This document shows, piece by piece, positions 7,083 through 8,882 of a DNA stretch of 8,882 nucleotides. This DNA is from Thermoanaerobacteraceae bacterium. GTDB taxonomy: Bacteria > Bacillota > Desulfotomaculia > Desulfotomaculales > Ammonificaceae. Position 1 is the first letter of the stretch. Every line of letters begins with the position of its first letter. A program made the position numbers and the translations under genes. A model generated the notes under the pieces. It saw only the letters and a program-made list of their open reading frames with translations, was not told the origin of the DNA and did not search any database. The stretch is from positions 1-8,882 of the forward strand of contig JASEJH010000044.1 in the NCBI GenBank assembly GCA_030016455.1. Reading direction: 5' to 3'.

Positions 7083-8798
<1,716 letters not shown>

Positions 8799-8807
8799 CT
8801 GCGGCTG

Positions 8808-8841
8808 GGGGAGGGGCAACAGCTTCTCCCCTTTCGTTTTT
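8808..8841 (+). terminator. Intrinsic terminator of fhs
   Basis: GGGGAGGGGC (8808-8817), loop AACA and GCTTCTCCCC (8822-8831) form a 10-bp stem with two G-T pairs, followed by TTTCGTTTTT (8832-8841). It lies 9 nt after the fhs stop codon. Stem strength, tetraloop and T-rich tail make this a convincing factor-independent terminator. Confidence 0.9.
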
Positions 8842-8882
8842 ACGGCTTCGGCGTGAAGGGTTTCTTCCCGTGCTTTAAAACC

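Overview
The window reads as chromosomal DNA from a GC-rich (by eye about 60%), probably spore-forming Firmicute. The best guess is Peptococcaceae / Desulfotomaculum-like clostridia. The basis is a Spo0B-type protein gene directly before obg, an archaeal-type phosphoglycerate-mutase-family enzyme, a formate-tetrahydrofolate ligase of the kind used by acetogens and sulfate reducers with the Wood-Ljungdahl pathway, and consensus sigma-A promoters with strong GA-rich ribosome binding sites. Species assignment is inference only.

Layout. All genes from position 1 to 6501 lie on the minus strand, so transcription runs right to left: an apgM-family gene (6501-5284), an intrinsic terminator, then a cluster spo0B-like (5133-4618), obg (4612-3344), proB (3307-2186), a HIT-domain gene (2170-1676) and proA (1565-306). 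Last comes the 5' end of nadD (81 to beyond position 1), which has its own near-consensus promoter at 110-138. Spo0B-like and obg are 5 nt apart, obg and proB 36 nt, proB and HIT 15 nt, and HIT and proA 110 nt with a possible weak terminator. The fhs gene (7083-8798) is on the plus strand, divergent from apgM, and ends in a strong hairpin terminator.

How the genes work together. proB and proA encode the first two steps from glutamate to proline. obg and nadD are housekeeping genes (ribosome/GTP-linked growth control and NAD synthesis), and the Spo0B-like protein probably belongs to signal transduction towards sporulation. The apgM-family enzyme serves either glycolysis or, as proposed for a bacterial subfamily, homoserine phosphorylation. 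fhs feeds one-carbon metabolism.

Points of interest. (1) proB has no ATG, GTG or TTG start that keeps its catalytic N-terminus; its only sensible start is a CTG codon with a well-placed Shine-Dalgarno. (2) The 580-nt apgM/fhs divergent intergenic region is full of structure that no gene explains: a 14-bp perfect inverted repeat enclosing a second hairpin and a T-tract, and a 112-bp element made of two inverted arrays of 7-nt units around a perfect 10-bp hairpin. (3) The spo0B-like promoter has its -35 box inside the loop of the apgM terminator. No CRISPR array, tRNA, rRNA, transposase or clearly new multi-gene system was found. The coding part is ordinary core genome.
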